Shown in pieces: positions 35,721 to 44,993 of a DNA stretch of 64,000 nt (position 1 is its first letter; each line of letters begins with the position of its first letter). The stretch comes from Devosia sp. 66-22 (GTDB lineage: Bacteria > Pseudomonadota > Alphaproteobacteria > Rhizobiales > Devosiaceae). The notes beneath the pieces were generated by a model. The model was not told the DNA's origin. It worked only from the letters and a program-made list of their open reading frames with translations, and ran no database searches. The position numbers and the translations under genes are program-made. Location of the stretch: assembly GCA_001899065.1 (NCBI GenBank), contig MKUZ01000031.1:287322-351321 (forward strand), written 5' to 3'.

Positions 35721-37610
35721 ATGACCATAGAAGCCAAAGCGGGTTCCTCTGTGCATTCAGCCACCGGGATCAGGGATCTAATGACTCGCGAACGCTGGAT
35801 CGAGGTCGCGCGAATTGCCATCACCGGGTTCGCAGCTTTACTCTATTGGCAGAACCTCATTCCGCTTTGGGTTCTCTGGGGGGCGGTCGCAATTGGTCTC
35901 TATCCGCTGGTGAAGACCGGCATCATCGACCTGTTCACCGAGCGCAAGATTGGGACCGAAATCTTCGTCACGGTCGCAACCCTGGTGGCCGTGTTCGGGG
36001 GCGAAACGGTAGCCGGCGCCGTACTGATGGTCATCATCCTGATCGCCGAGTTCATAGCGGAGCTGAACACCGATCGGGCGCGCGCTTCCATCAAATCGCT
36101 GATCGGTTCGGTGCCGCAGTCGGCCTCTGTCCGCTCCACTCAGGGTGAGCGCAAGGTGGCATTGTCCGAGCTCAAAATTGGCGACGTGGTGTTGGTGAAA
36201 ACGGGCGAGCGCATCCCCGTTGACGGCGCCGTGGTCGGCGGGCAGGCCTCGGTGAACCAGGCGCCGATCACGGGCGAGAGCATCCCGGTCGATCGATCTG
36301 AGGGTGAACAGGTCTTTGCAGGTACGATCGTCGAGTCGGGGGCACTCGATGTGAGGACCGACAAGGTCGGCGGTGACACTATCTTTTCGCGTATCATTGC
36401 ACTGGTCGAGAACGCCGAGGCCGAACGCGCGCCGGTACAAAAGCTCGCAGACCGAGTTGCCGGGATCCTCATCCCCGTCGTCTTCGTGTTTCTTGCGATC
36501 GTATACTTTGTGACGCGCGACGTCTCGACCATCGTCACGCTTCTCATTTTCACCTCGCCGGCCGAGCTAGGCCTTGCAACGCCGCTGGTAATGATCGCCG
36601 CAGTGGCTCGCGGTGCGCGCTCGGGCGTGCTCATAAAAGGTGGTCTTTATCTCGAGCTGTTGGCCAAGGTCGACGCCATAGTCTTCGACAAGACAGGAAC
36701 ACTGACCGCCAACAAACCGGAAGTGGTCGAAGTGCAGTCTCTCGACGCTGCCTATTCCAATACGGACCTCCTCAAATACGCGGCAGCGGCAGACCGTCGT
36801 TCGGCCCATCCGCTCGCCAAGGCCGTCGTCGAGGCTGCCGCCCGAGACAAGCTCGACGTGCCAGAGCCGCAGAGCTACGACCAGTTGCAGGGCCGCGGTG
36901 TAAAGGCGACTGTGAATGGCAAGGCTGTCCTTGTCGGCAACCCGGCCCTCCTCAACGAAGCCGGGGTCGTGTTCGACAAGAAGATCGACGGCAGCGGGCG
37001 CACCCCCGTTCACGTCGGGATAGACGGCAAGCTTGCGGGTGTCATATTCATCGCCGACACTCTCCGCCCCGGTGCCAAGGAGGCTCTTGCGGCATTGCGC
37101 GAGAGTGGCGTGAAGAAGCTAATCATGCTTACGGGCGACAACGAATCGACCGCCAAGGCGATCGCTTCGAGCGTTGGCCTCGACGAAGTGCGCGCCGACC
37201 TGATGCCTGAAGACAAGGTCGCGGTTATCGCCGACCTGCAGAACCAGGGCCTGCGGGTAGCGATGGTCGGCGACGGTGTCAATGATGCGCCCGCCCTCGC
37301 TCGAGCGGATGTCGGCATAGCCATGGGTGGCGGCGGTACTCAAGCCGCGCTCGAAGCGGCCGACATCGCACTGATGACGGATGACCTGAATAAGATCGTG
37401 GCGGCACGCAACATCGCCAAGCGCGCCTACCGAACCGTACAGGAGAACCTGTGGGTCGGAGTCGGCGTAGTGCATGTCCTGGGCATCACGGCGGCGCTGA
37501 TGAACTGGATCGGGCCGATCGAGGCGGCCTTCATCCACCTCGGTCCGGACGTACTCGTGTTTCTCAATTCCGTGAAGCTGCTCCGGGTGAAGATCCCGGG
37601 CACTCGGTGA
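35721..37610 (+). CDS. P1B-type heavy-metal ATPase without any cysteine
   Basis: 629 residues with all P-type ATPase motifs: TGES (184-187), DKTGT (323-327), the P1B marker SAHPLAKA and MVGDGVNDAPALARADVGIA. It has no N-terminal metal-binding domain. The membrane metal site, usually CPC, SPC or TPC, reads SPAE (279-282), and the whole protein contains no Cys. A glutamate may supply a ligand instead. Pairing with an RcnR-like sensor suggests Ni/Co export, but the ion preference of this site variant is not known to me. Confidence 0.85.
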   Translation: MTIEAKAGSSVHSATGIRDLMTRERWIEVARIAITGFAALLYWQNLIPLWVLWGAVAIGLYPLVKTGIIDLFTERKIGTEIFVTVATLVAVFGGETVAGAVLMVIILIAEFIAELNTDRARASIKSLIGSVPQSASVRSTQGERKVALSELKIGDVVLVKTGERIPVDGAVVGGQASVNQAPITGESIPVDRSEGEQVFAGTIVESGALDVRTDKVGGDTIFSRIIALVENAEAERAPVQKLADRVAGILIPVVFVFLAIVYFVTRDVSTIVTLLIFTSPAELGLATPLVMIAAVARGARSGVLIKGGLYLELLAKVDAIVFDKTGTLTANKPEVVEVQSLDAAYSNTDLLKYAAAADRRSAHPLAKAVVEAAARDKLDVPEPQSYDQLQGRGVKATVNGKAVLVGNPALLNEAGVVFDKKIDGSGRTPVHVGIDGKLAGVIFIADTLRPGAKEALAALRESGVKKLIMLTGDNESTAKAIASSVGLDEVRADLMPEDKVAVIADLQNQGLRVAMVGDGVNDAPALARADVGIAMGGGGTQAALEAADIALMTDDLNKIVAARNIAKRAYRTVQENLWVGVGVVHVLGITAALMNWIGPIEAAFIHLGPDVLVFLNSVKLLRVKIPGTR

Positions 37611-37625
37611 GGCGGGAGGTGGCAT

Positions 37626-38243
37626 TCAAGCAACTGGGTGCCGCGAGCCTATCGCCCCCCCGGCCAATGATCGGAACGCGTTGTCAATCTCATGAGCCGG
37701 TTCTTTGGCACCGCGGTTGAGCCACCAGGTGACAACCGCAAGGTAGGCGCCCACCATGAATTGCACGGTCGTTTCATCGGAAGGCTCGGTCCGTCTCAGC
37801 TGCCGCCTGAGGATGTCACAAAGCGTTTCGCGGATCGTGTCGAGCACGATCGTGCCCGCGCTCGAGCGCATCATCGCCCTGTAAAGCGATTTCTGTTGCC
37901 CAAGGTGCAACGTCAGGAACGAGCTGAAGGCAAAGGGGTCGTCGGACTTGCTGCCGTCCGCGCCGTGGATAAGCATGCCCCTGAGGTAACCGATGCCGCT
38001 TCTTAGCAAGTCGTCCTTGTCGGTGAAGTGCGCGTAGAACGTCGACCGACCGACATTGGCAGCATCGGTGATCTCGGCCACGCTTATCTCGTCATAGTTC
38101 TTCGTAAGCGTCAGCTCGATCAGAGCGTGGTGTAGAGCTTGCCGGGTTCGCTGAGTGCGGCGATCCATGCCCGGATGAAGCTGTCGGTCAGCCTCGGCTA
38201 CTTTTTCACGGTCAATTTGCGCGAAGTGTTCCGAAACAGACAT
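37626..38243 (-). CDS. TetR-family repressor
   Basis: 205 residues: N-terminal HTH (RTRQALHHALIELTLTKNYD, ISVAEITDAANVGRSTFYAH) and a helical ligand domain with a TetR_C-like tail (FMVGAYLAVVTWWLNRGAKE). It is divergent from the ABC/FtsX genes, with a 30-bp palindrome in the gap, so it likely represses that exporter and itself. The inducer is unknown. Confidence 0.88.
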   Translation of the reverse strand: MSVSEHFAQIDREKVAEADRQLHPGMDRRTQRTRQALHHALIELTLTKNYDEISVAEITDAANVGRSTFYAHFTDKDDLLRSGIGYLRGMLIHGADGSKSDDPFAFSSFLTLHLGQQKSLYRAMMRSSAGTIVLDTIRETLCDILRRQLRRTEPSDETTVQFMVGAYLAVVTWWLNRGAKEPAHEIDNAFRSLAGGAIGSRHPVA

Positions 38244-38271
38244 TCAGCGTGACTCCGTCGCTTGCCTTACG

Positions 38272-38301
38272 AGACATTTGTTCAATATCAAACGAGCGTC
38301 T
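38272..38301. promoter_or_regulatory. Candidate TetR operator
   Basis: A 30-bp imperfect palindrome with outer arms AGAC/GTCT and inner GTT/AAC, centred on AATAT, lies between the divergent TetR gene (start 38243) and the ABC ATPase gene (start 38320). Confidence 0.65.
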
Positions 38302-38319
38302 TGAAGCAAGGAGATTGCG

Positions 38320-39033
38320 TTGAATATGGGTAATGAGTCTATTGTGGTCCGTGGTGTCAGCAAGGTCTTCGAAACCCCCGCAGGCTCATTTCGGGCTCTC
38401 ACCAACGTCTCCATCGAACTCAAGGCAAGCGAGTTCGTGGCCATCGTCGGCAAATCTGGTAGCGGCAAGTCCACCCTTATTAACCTTCTGACCGGTATAG
38501 ACCGCCCCACAATCGGCGAAATCAGCGTCGCGGGCGAAACCGTCACCGGAAAGACAGAAGCAGAGCTGGCCCGCTGGCGTGGTCGCAACGTCGGAATCGT
38601 GTTCCAGTTCTTCCAGCTGCTGCCGACGTTGACCATCGCCGAAAACATCATGCTGCCGATGGACCTGTGCGGCACCTATTCAAGCGGTCGCCGCGAGCGG
38701 GCCATCGAGTTATTGTCTCGTGTCGGCATTTCCGAACAGGCCGACAAATTCCCTGCCGCCCTTTCGGGCGGGCAGCAGCAGCGCGCAGCTATCGCCCGCG
38801 CGCTTGCCAACGACCCGCCGCTGCTCGTCGCCGATGAACCGACGGGCAACCTCGACAGCAAGACGTCGAGCGAGGTGATGGATCTGTTTCGCTCGCTTGC
38901 CGGCCGTGGGATAACCGTTGTCATAGTCACCCATGAGCGCGACATCGCCAAGATCGCCGACCGCACGATCAAGCTGAGGGACGGCCATGTCGAAAGCGAC
39001 ACCCTCGCAAAGCACCCCGAACCTGCGGAGTAG
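38320..39033 (+). CDS. LolD/MacB-type ABC ATPase
   Basis: 237 residues: [40 protein letters not shown] and VTHE, all typical of the ATPases that drive FtsX-type permeases. AAGGAG lies 6 bases before the TTG at 38320; the in-frame ATG at 38326 is 12 bases away, so TTG may be the real start. Its partner permease is encoded next. Confidence 0.87.
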   Translation: MNMGNESIVVRGVSKVFETPAGSFRALTNVSIELKASEFVAIVGKSGSGKSTLINLLTGIDRPTIGEISVAGETVTGKTEAELARWRGRNVGIVFQFFQLLPTLTIAENIMLPMDLCGTYSSGRRERAIELLSRVGISEQADKFPAALSGGQQQRAAIARALANDPPLLVADEPTGNLDSKTSSEVMDLFRSLAGRGITVVIVTHERDIAKIADRTIKLRDGHVESDTLAKHPEPAE

Positions 39034-41407
39034 AGTCGTGCGTTGGATCAAGCTTTTCCGCGATCTCCAAGCCGACGCGGGACGCAACCTCATCATGCTT
39101 GCCGCAATCGGCGCTGCGTTGTTTGGCGTGATGGTGATGCTCGGCGCTTATGCGGTCGTGACCCGTGAGGTGCGCGTCAACTATCTCGGAACCAACCCTG
39201 CGTCGGCCAGCATCGACGTCGACGTCACGCCGACGGTGCTGGAGCTGGCGCGGTCGTTTCCGGGTATAGCGGAGGCCGAGCCCCGCTCGGTTCTCGAAGC
39301 CCGGGTCCAGGTCAACGGGGCCTGGATGCGCATGCTGGTCTTCGTCGTCGACGACTTCGCGACGATGCGCCTGAACACGTTCACTCCGGTCTCCGGAACG
39401 TGGCCGCCGGCCAGGGGCACGATGCTCATCGAGCGGATGGCCCGCGATGTGATCGGCGCCAAGGAAGGGGCCCTTGTCACCGTCAAACTCGGCGGTAATC
39501 CGCAGGTCCCAATCCCGGTTTCCGGCTTCGTGCATGACACTACCCTTGCGCCGGCCTGGCAGGAGCAGTCGGGCTATGGCTACATGACAATGGAGACCTT
39601 TGCGCTTCTTGGTGCTCCGCCTGTGTTCGAAGAGTTGCGCATCCTCGTAGAGGGCAGTCCCAGCCAGGCCGAAGTTGACGCCAAGGCTATGGAGCTTGCG
39701 CGCGCACTTGAAGCGAACGGCGCGAAGGTCCACGAGATCAAGGCGCCGCCGCTGGGCCAGCACCCCCACCAGCGGCAGATCTCTGTGAGCCTCGCGATGT
39801 TCCTGACGCTCGCTATCCTCTCGTTGGCGCTCGCAGCCATCCTCGTCGCCGCAGTGCTTGCCGCCAGCCTTGCCCGGCAGTCGCGGGAGATCGGGATCAT
39901 GAAAGCGGTCGGTGCGCGCAGCACGCAAATCGGCACAATGTACCTCGCCGCGCTGGCGTTGCTCGGTGCCGCCGCTGGCCTGGTGAGCATCCCGCTAGCG
40001 GTACCGGCTGCTGTACGCCTCTCGACGCTGATGGGCGACACGATGAACTTCACCATCACGGACGGTTCGATCCCGCTTTGGGTCTACGCCCTCGTGGCAA
40101 GCGCATCCGTACTGATGCCAACCGTGGCCGGCATGCCTTCGATCGTTCGGGCAAGCCGGACCACCGTCAGCAAAGCGTTGTCCGCATCCCATGAGGTCGC
40201 CAGCCCTAGAGCCGCCCCGTTAATTGGGGTGCTCACCGCGCTCGCCGGACGCAGCGTGATCATGCGTCTTGCCATCCGCAATACGTTACGGCGCCGTGGA
40301 CGCATGATACTGTGCGTCGTCCTGCTAGCGACGGGCGGTGCGCTATTTGTTGGTGCCCTAAGCGTTCGTGAGGGCTGGCGTGCTGTTGCCGCGACGGCTC
40401 TCACCGACCGCCACTACGATACTGAGGTACAACTCTCAGAGCCGGTCGCCGAGGGACGGCTGATGGCAGCAGTCCAGGCCTCCGGCGCCGTCCAGCAGGT
40501 CGAGCTTTGGGGAGTCGTGCCGGCGGTTATCGCCAACAGCTCAGACGGTCTGGACGTCATGCGTACCTATCCGGACCGCGGTCATGGCAGCTTCCGTCTC
40601 TTCGGCGCCCCCTATGATGTCTCACTCGTCACCTACCCGGTCGTTGAGGGTCGCTGGCTGGACCCTGCCGACACCGACAAAGTCGTGCTCACGCTACAGA
40701 GTCACGCCGGCGGAGGGCGCAAGGTGGGCGACTCGGTGACGCTGCTCATCGACGGACAGGCGCATGAGCTCACTGTCATTGGGATTGTGCGCGAAATCGG
40801 GGGCGGCGGCGGCTACGTCAATCGGGCGGAACTCGACCGACTCACGGGCGGCAGGGCCGGCCAGATGATGCGGGTCAAATTCGATCCGCAGCGGCAGGGC
40901 GCGCTCGCCAAATTTGAGGCGTCACTGTCCGATGCAGGCATCGGCGTCGAGCGGGCCTTTGGGATCGAAACCCTTTACCAAGCACTCGTGGGACACGTCG
41001 AGGTTCCGGTGACCATGTTGGTAGCGGCAGCGGTGCTGCTTGCCACCATCGGCGGACTCGGTCTCGCTTCGATGATGACCATCGCCGTTGTCGAACGAAC
41101 CCGGGAAATCGGGGTCATGAAATCCATCGGAGCAGTACCCTTCGTTATCGTCCGCATGATCGTCGCTGAAGGTTTGTTCACAGCCGGTCTCAGCTGGATC
41201 GTGTCCATCGCAGCCGCCTTACCGATCATCTACGGCATTGGTCAACTCGGCGCATCGATGTTTGGCATACCGCTGCCATTCATCGTCTCGCTCCCCGCAC
41301 TGACGATCTGGCTCGGCATCGTGGTCACCGTTTCGATCGTCGCAAGCGCGACACCCGCTTGGCGCGCTTCGCGGCTCATCGTCCGCGAGGCCCTTGCCCA
41401 CACATGA
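38987..41407 (+). CDS. FtsX-like ABC permease with two FtsX domains
   Basis: 806 residues with two MacB/FtsX core units, each having a large periplasmic domain and three to four helices; repeats are seen as [20 protein letters not shown] and [20 protein letters not shown]. This is the layout of mechanotransmission exporters. The ATG at 38987 lies inside the ATPase gene (47-base overlap); a GTG near 39038 is an alternative. Substrate unknown; lipids, lipoproteins or drugs are possible. It is coupled to a 49-aa membrane peptide (ATGA). Confidence 0.82.
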   Translation: MSKATPSQSTPNLRSRVVRWIKLFRDLQADAGRNLIMLAAIGAALFGVMVMLGAYAVVTREVRVNYLGTNPASASIDVDVTPTVLELARSFPGIAEAEPRSVLEARVQVNGAWMRMLVFVVDDFATMRLNTFTPVSGTWPPARGTMLIERMARDVIGAKEGALVTVKLGGNPQVPIPVSGFVHDTTLAPAWQEQSGYGYMTMETFALLGAPPVFEELRILVEGSPSQAEVDAKAMELARALEANGAKVHEIKAPPLGQHPHQRQISVSLAMFLTLAILSLALAAILVAAVLAASLARQSREIGIMKAVGARSTQIGTMYLAALALLGAAAGLVSIPLAVPAAVRLSTLMGDTMNFTITDGSIPLWVYALVASASVLMPTVAGMPSIVRASRTTVSKALSASHEVASPRAAPLIGVLTALAGRSVIMRLAIRNTLRRRGRMILCVVLLATGGALFVGALSVREGWRAVAATALTDRHYDTEVQLSEPVAEGRLMAAVQASGAVQQVELWGVVPAVIANSSDGLDVMRTYPDRGHGSFRLFGAPYDVSLVTYPVVEGRWLDPADTDKVVLTLQSHAGGGRKVGDSVTLLIDGQAHELTVIGIVREIGGGGGYVNRAELDRLTGGRAGQMMRVKFDPQRQGALAKFEASLSDAGIGVERAFGIETLYQALVGHVEVPVTMLVAAAVLLATIGGLGLASMMTIAVVERTREIGVMKSIGAVPFVIVRMIVAEGLFTAGLSWIVSIAAALPIIYGIGQLGASMFGIPLPFIVSLPALTIWLGIVVTVSIVASATPAWRASRLIVREALAHT

Positions 41408-41553
41408 CCCTGGAGCATCTCTTGAGCAGACCCCTTCGAATTACGCTCATCGTCGTCAGCATCCTCGCCGCCAGCGCGGCTCTGGGTTACGCGGCACACT
41501 CGATGAATGTAGTCGGCTTGCTTCTGTCGATGCATACGCCGCCGCAGCACTGA
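41404..41553 (+). CDS. Small membrane peptide, 49 aa, coupled to the FtsX permease
   Basis: [20 protein letters not shown] then LAASAALGYAAHSMNVVGLL gives one clear membrane helix and a His/Pro tail. Its ATG overlaps the permease stop (ATGA), so it is very likely translated. It may be a small subunit or regulator of the transporter. No family is recognised. Confidence 0.6.
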   Translation: MTLEHLLSRPLRITLIVVSILAASAALGYAAHSMNVVGLLLSMHTPPQH

Positions 41554-41561
41554 GCCGTGGT

Positions 41562-42452
41562 CTATTTCCAGCGTGGCCCGGCGGCCTGACGCCGTCCGCG
41601 AAAAATGGCGATCGCTGCCATCGAGAGAACAAGCAATCCCGCTCCGGCTAGAACCGGAATACGCCACGGATTGGCTTCGACGGGGTCTTCGACCGGGACT
41701 GTCCCGGTGCTCACCAGGATTGGCTGCTCTGCTTCGGCCAGATCCATGAAGGCGTCGAGAGCCGCGACGGCCGTCGACGCCTCGGCGATCGGGCTGGACG
41801 AAGGACCCCCACAATTGATCAGAATCGCCCCTTGGACGCCGCGCAGTGCGGCCTGCAGACGCGCAGGCAGCTTGGTGATATCGGCCGGTAGGGCGGATAG
41901 TTCCGCAGCCACGCCGTCCGGCATCGGCTCGGGACGCTGGAGTTCTACTCCGCAGCCCGGCGGAGCGCCGACGAGATCTATGGTGTCGCGACTGGCGAAC
42001 TGGATGGCCAGATAATACTGCGGATCGCTGATGTCGAGCTCGAGCGTATTGCTCATTGCTACGGGTATGGCAAAATCGACGTCGAAACTCAGGGTCACTC
42101 TGTTGTCGACATAGTCCAGCGCCGCGCGGCGGCCGTTGACGAAGGGAACGCTCTTTGCGCCCAGGCCAGCGGAACTATAGTAGCCGTACTCGGCGAGGCC
42201 TGCCACGTTCTCATCGGCGAGGGACTGCAACTCGTTCCGCGTTACCTTGCCATCAAGGTCCGCGTCGAGCCCTTGAATGGCGAAGGAGGAATAGCCTTCG
42301 TCGAACGTCCAGATGTTATGGAGCGTAACGGCGCGGCCCTCCTTGTCGAAGAATAGTTGGGCCGTGGCGTCGACGAAGATATGAGGGTGGGCCAGCGCTG
42401 GACTGGTAAGCAACATACCGCTTATCAAGACTGCAATGTGCGTTCTGCTCAA
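41562..42452 (-). CDS. DUF1007 family secreted protein
   Basis: About 296 residues: signal peptide (MLLTSPALAHPHIF), the DUF1007 motifs HPHIFVDA, FDEGYSSFAIQGLDADLDGK and TRNELQSLADENV (EF-hand-like), and one C-terminal membrane helix (IPVLAGAGLLVLSMAAIAIF). DUF1007 proteins nearly always stand beside NicO nickel/cobalt exporters and probably help metal handling in the periplasm. The TTG at 42452 has GGGAG 9 bases upstream; a TTG at 42470 overlapping the exporter stop is the alternative. Confidence 0.82.
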   Translation of the reverse strand: MSRTHIAVLISGMLLTSPALAHPHIFVDATAQLFFDKEGRAVTLHNIWTFDEGYSSFAIQGLDADLDGKVTRNELQSLADENVAGLAEYGYYSSAGLGAKSVPFVNGRRAALDYVDNRVTLSFDVDFAIPVAMSNTLELDISDPQYYLAIQFASRDTIDLVGAPPGCGVELQRPEPMPDGVAAELSALPADITKLPARLQAALRGVQGAILINCGGPSSSPIAEASTAVAALDAFMDLAEAEQPILVSTGTVPVEDPVEANPWRIPVLAGAGLLVLSMAAIAIFRGRRQAAGPRWK

Positions 42453-42466
42453 TGAGCTCTGCTCCC

Positions 42467-43177
42467 TCAACCCGTAAGCTGCAGCACGGCAAGGAGAAGC
42501 AGCATGATCCCGGCAAGTGCGTCGACAGATCGGACGACGACCGATACGGCTACCCCTTTTGTCTCGATCATTGCGACGATAAGTTGACGGGCCCATACGC
42601 TCGCTATCGCCACGCCCGCCAAGACAAGTCCGACACCGCAAAGCATCGAGAATGCGAACGTAAGGCCCGCCTCCGGAACTCCGCGCGACAAAGCGTAGAA
42701 CATCAGGAACAGAGTCAGCGGGCATGGAATAAGACCGGCTGCGACGCCCGCGAGGACCCCTTCCCCATGGGCATGCGACCGGCCGAAAAGCGCGCGTGCG
42801 ATCAGCCAAAGGCCGATGACGACCAGCAGAATGCGGCTGATGAACTCGAGCGCCGGAGCTTGCCCCGCTCCGGCAATCGTCCGCGTTACCAAAGTATTGG
42901 CCACTACGGCGAGTAGGACCGCCGTCCCGATATGCGTGATCGTAAGGGCGGCGGCCGTGGCGACGACCTTGGTGCGGGAAAGATCCGAACCGACGGCATA
43001 GATCGCCAGGATCGATTTGCCGTGGCCGGGGGTCAATGCATGCGCGCTGCCAAAGACGATGCCGATCGGGACAAGCGCGAGCAGGGCCAGCCAGTCCCCA
43101 GTCTGTGCGAAGCCATCGATGCCGCCGGAAAACGAGGAGCGAATAGACGTCTGGAGTTGGACGAGGAACTCAAGCAT
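42467..43177 (-). CDS. NicO/RcnA-family nickel/cobalt exporter 1
   Basis: 236 residues, six predicted helices, with the family motifs SAHALTPGHGKSILAIYAVG, THIGTAVLL and AAGLIPCPLTLFLMFYAL. It lacks the long His-rich loop seen in the second copy. It follows the CsoR-like regulator gene by 17 bases on the same strand and precedes DUF1007, forming a regulator-exporter-accessory operon. Confidence 0.87.
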   Translation of the reverse strand: MLEFLVQLQTSIRSSFSGGIDGFAQTGDWLALLALVPIGIVFGSAHALTPGHGKSILAIYAVGSDLSRTKVVATAAALTITHIGTAVLLAVVANTLVTRTIAGAGQAPALEFISRILLVVIGLWLIARALFGRSHAHGEGVLAGVAAGLIPCPLTLFLMFYALSRGVPEAGLTFAFSMLCGVGLVLAGVAIASVWARQLIVAMIETKGVAVSVVVRSVDALAGIMLLLLAVLQLTG

Positions 43178-43194
43178 TAAGGGCCGTGCGTCCG

Positions 43195-43461
43195 CTAGAG
43201 GAACTTCGATAGCGTCTTGAACTCTGCGAGGGCTTGCGACGTCGTCATTTCCCCATCGCTGACCCCGTCGCCAAGACAGTGCTCCATGTGGTCGTGGATC
43301 AATTCTCGCTTGGCATTGGCGATCGCGCTCTCGACCGCCTGCAACTGCTGCGCGAGTTCGGTGCATGGCTTGCCATCTTCCAGCATGGCGATGACGTGCT
43401 GAAGATGCCCGCCGGCCCGCTTGAGGCGTTTTGATATTGAGGGATGACTGTGGTGCTTCAT
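43195..43461 (-). CDS. CsoR/InrS-type metal-sensing repressor (DUF156)
   Basis: 88 residues with Cys33, His58 and Cys62 in the spacing of the CsoR Cys-His-Cys site, plus an N-terminal MKHHSH. This combination is also found in the Ni sensor InrS and in NcrB-type proteins. As both flanking genes are NicO exporters, nickel or cobalt is the likely effector rather than copper. It differs in ligands from the RcnR-like protein at 35436, so the block holds two sensors of one family. Candidate operators lie at 43473 and 43565. Confidence 0.85.
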   Translation of the reverse strand: MKHHSHPSISKRLKRAGGHLQHVIAMLEDGKPCTELAQQLQAVESAIANAKRELIHDHMEHCLGDGVSDGEMTTSQALAEFKTLSKFL

Positions 43462-43472
43462 GCTGCCCTCGT

Positions 43473-43489
43473 ATCCTCCCCCGGAGGAT
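43473..43489. promoter_or_regulatory. Candidate DUF156 operator, proximal
   Basis: ATCCTCC-CCC-GGAGGAT is a perfect 7-bp inverted repeat around a C tract, 12 bases upstream of the CsoR-like start. A related ATCCCC-ACG-GGAGGAT lies at 43565-43580, 30 bases upstream of the divergent exporter start. Both fit the G/C-tract sites bound by this family. Confidence 0.65.
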
Positions 43490-43564
43490 TTTTCAAGGGT
43501 CACCGAAGGCGATTGGCGAGCGTCGCAATGGTGTGCCGCATCCTCTGCCGAGGAAGTTGACACC

Positions 43565-43580
43565 ATCCCCACGGGAGGAT
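43565..43580. promoter_or_regulatory. Candidate DUF156 operator, distal
   Basis: ATCCCCACGGGAGGAT repeats the proximal site at 43473 in a less perfect form. It lies just before the ribosome binding site of the NicO exporter 2 gene. Confidence 0.5.
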
Positions 43581-43609
43581 ACCGCACGATCCACACTGAA
43601 AGGTCGCTC

Positions 43610-44776
43610 GTGACTGGCTTCGCCGAACTGATCGCCCAGAGTGCTACCAACGCCTGGTTCTTTATGCCAAGCGCGATCCTGCTGGGGGCATTACATGGCC
43701 TGGAGCCGGGGCACTCCAAGACGATGATGGCGGCCTTCATCGTCGCAATCCGCGGAACTGTCTGGCAGGCCGTGCTTCTAGGTGTCGCCGCGACGATCTC
43801 CCACACGCTCATAGTTTGGGTGATCGCGCTTGGTGGCCTGTATTTTTACCAGGGTCTCGACGCAGAAACGGTAGAGCCCTATTTCCAGCTTCTGTCCGCC
43901 CTCATCATCATCGGACTCGCCCTGTGGATGATCCAGCGCGCCTATCAGGACCAGCAAGCTGCTAAGGCGTCGGCCGAACACGATCATCCTCATCGTGCCC
44001 ACGGGCATGATCATGACCATGGTTACTCGCAAGCCCACGACGAATGGCAAGAGGTAAATACCGGCCATGGGGTCGTCCGCCTCGAAATTTTCGAGGTCGG
44101 CCAGCCACCGCGCTGGCGCTTCCGGACACTCTTTGGCGACAAGTGGAAAGCGGCCGAAGTCGCGGTGACAACCGAAAGACCGGATGGGTCCAGACAGACG
44201 TTCCAGTTCGTTGACCGTGGCGACTTCTACGAATCGGCCGACGAGATTCCGGAGCCCCATGAATTCGGGGTACGCCTCAGCCTCTCGCACGGTAGCCACA
44301 GCCACGACTACGATCTCACCTTTACCGAAGTCCACCGGCACGATTCGCACCACCAGGAGCAAGGGCTGGAAGTCGCGACCGAAGGTTACCAGGATTCGCA
44401 CGAACTCGCGCACGCCAACGACATCCGCCGTCGCTTCGAAAGCCAGAACGTGACTACCTGGCAGATCGTACTGTTTGGCATCACGGGCGGTTTACTGCCC
44501 TGTCCCGCAGCGATCACCGTTCTACTGATCTGCCTGCAGCTCAAGGAGCTGACTCTTGGCGCTGTACTGGTCCTCTGCTTCTCAATCGGCCTGGCGATCA
44601 CCCTCGTGGCGGTCGGAGCGGCTGCTGCGATTGCCTCTCGGCAGGCGACCAAGCGCTTGCCTTGGCTTTCCGCGCTTGCGGCACGTGCGCCCTACCTAAG
44701 TGGGGTGTTGATCATCCTGGTGGGCTTTTATGTAGGCTACACTGGCTATGTTGGTCTGACCGTTGGGCACACATAA
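43610..44776 (+). CDS. NicO/RcnA-family nickel/cobalt exporter 2 with His-rich loop
   Basis: 388 residues: LGALHGLEPGHSKTMMAAFI and ITGGLLPCPAAITVLLICLQ are the RcnA motifs. The central loop is long and His-rich (HDHPHRAHGHDHDHGYSQAH, HRHDSHHQ) and contains an extra beta-rich insert of about 100 residues. The GTG at 43610 has AAAGG 6 bases before its context and was preferred because the upstream frame overlaps the operators. Likely exports Ni(II) and Co(II) under control of the divergent sensor. Confidence 0.85.
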   Translation: MTGFAELIAQSATNAWFFMPSAILLGALHGLEPGHSKTMMAAFIVAIRGTVWQAVLLGVAATISHTLIVWVIALGGLYFYQGLDAETVEPYFQLLSALIIIGLALWMIQRAYQDQQAAKASAEHDHPHRAHGHDHDHGYSQAHDEWQEVNTGHGVVRLEIFEVGQPPRWRFRTLFGDKWKAAEVAVTTERPDGSRQTFQFVDRGDFYESADEIPEPHEFGVRLSLSHGSHSHDYDLTFTEVHRHDSHHQEQGLEVATEGYQDSHELAHANDIRRRFESQNVTTWQIVLFGITGGLLPCPAAITVLLICLQLKELTLGAVLVLCFSIGLAITLVAVGAAAAIASRQATKRLPWLSALAARAPYLSGVLIILVGFYVGYTGYVGLTVGHT

Positions 44777-44993
44777 ACGACTGTTGGACGACGGTTCCCT
44801 CACTGAGCTGCAGGGACAGCTCTACAGAGTCGTTGATGTCGACGTCCAAGCTACACGCGACCACAACGTGGCCGTAAGGATCGACTACGTCGTGAGTCGT
44901 CAACACGAGCGTGCAGTGGCTAGAGGCAAGGCTGCCCCGTCAACGCGGCGCGTCGTGCTCTCAGTCGAGAGGGCGGCGGAGTGGATGCACCGG

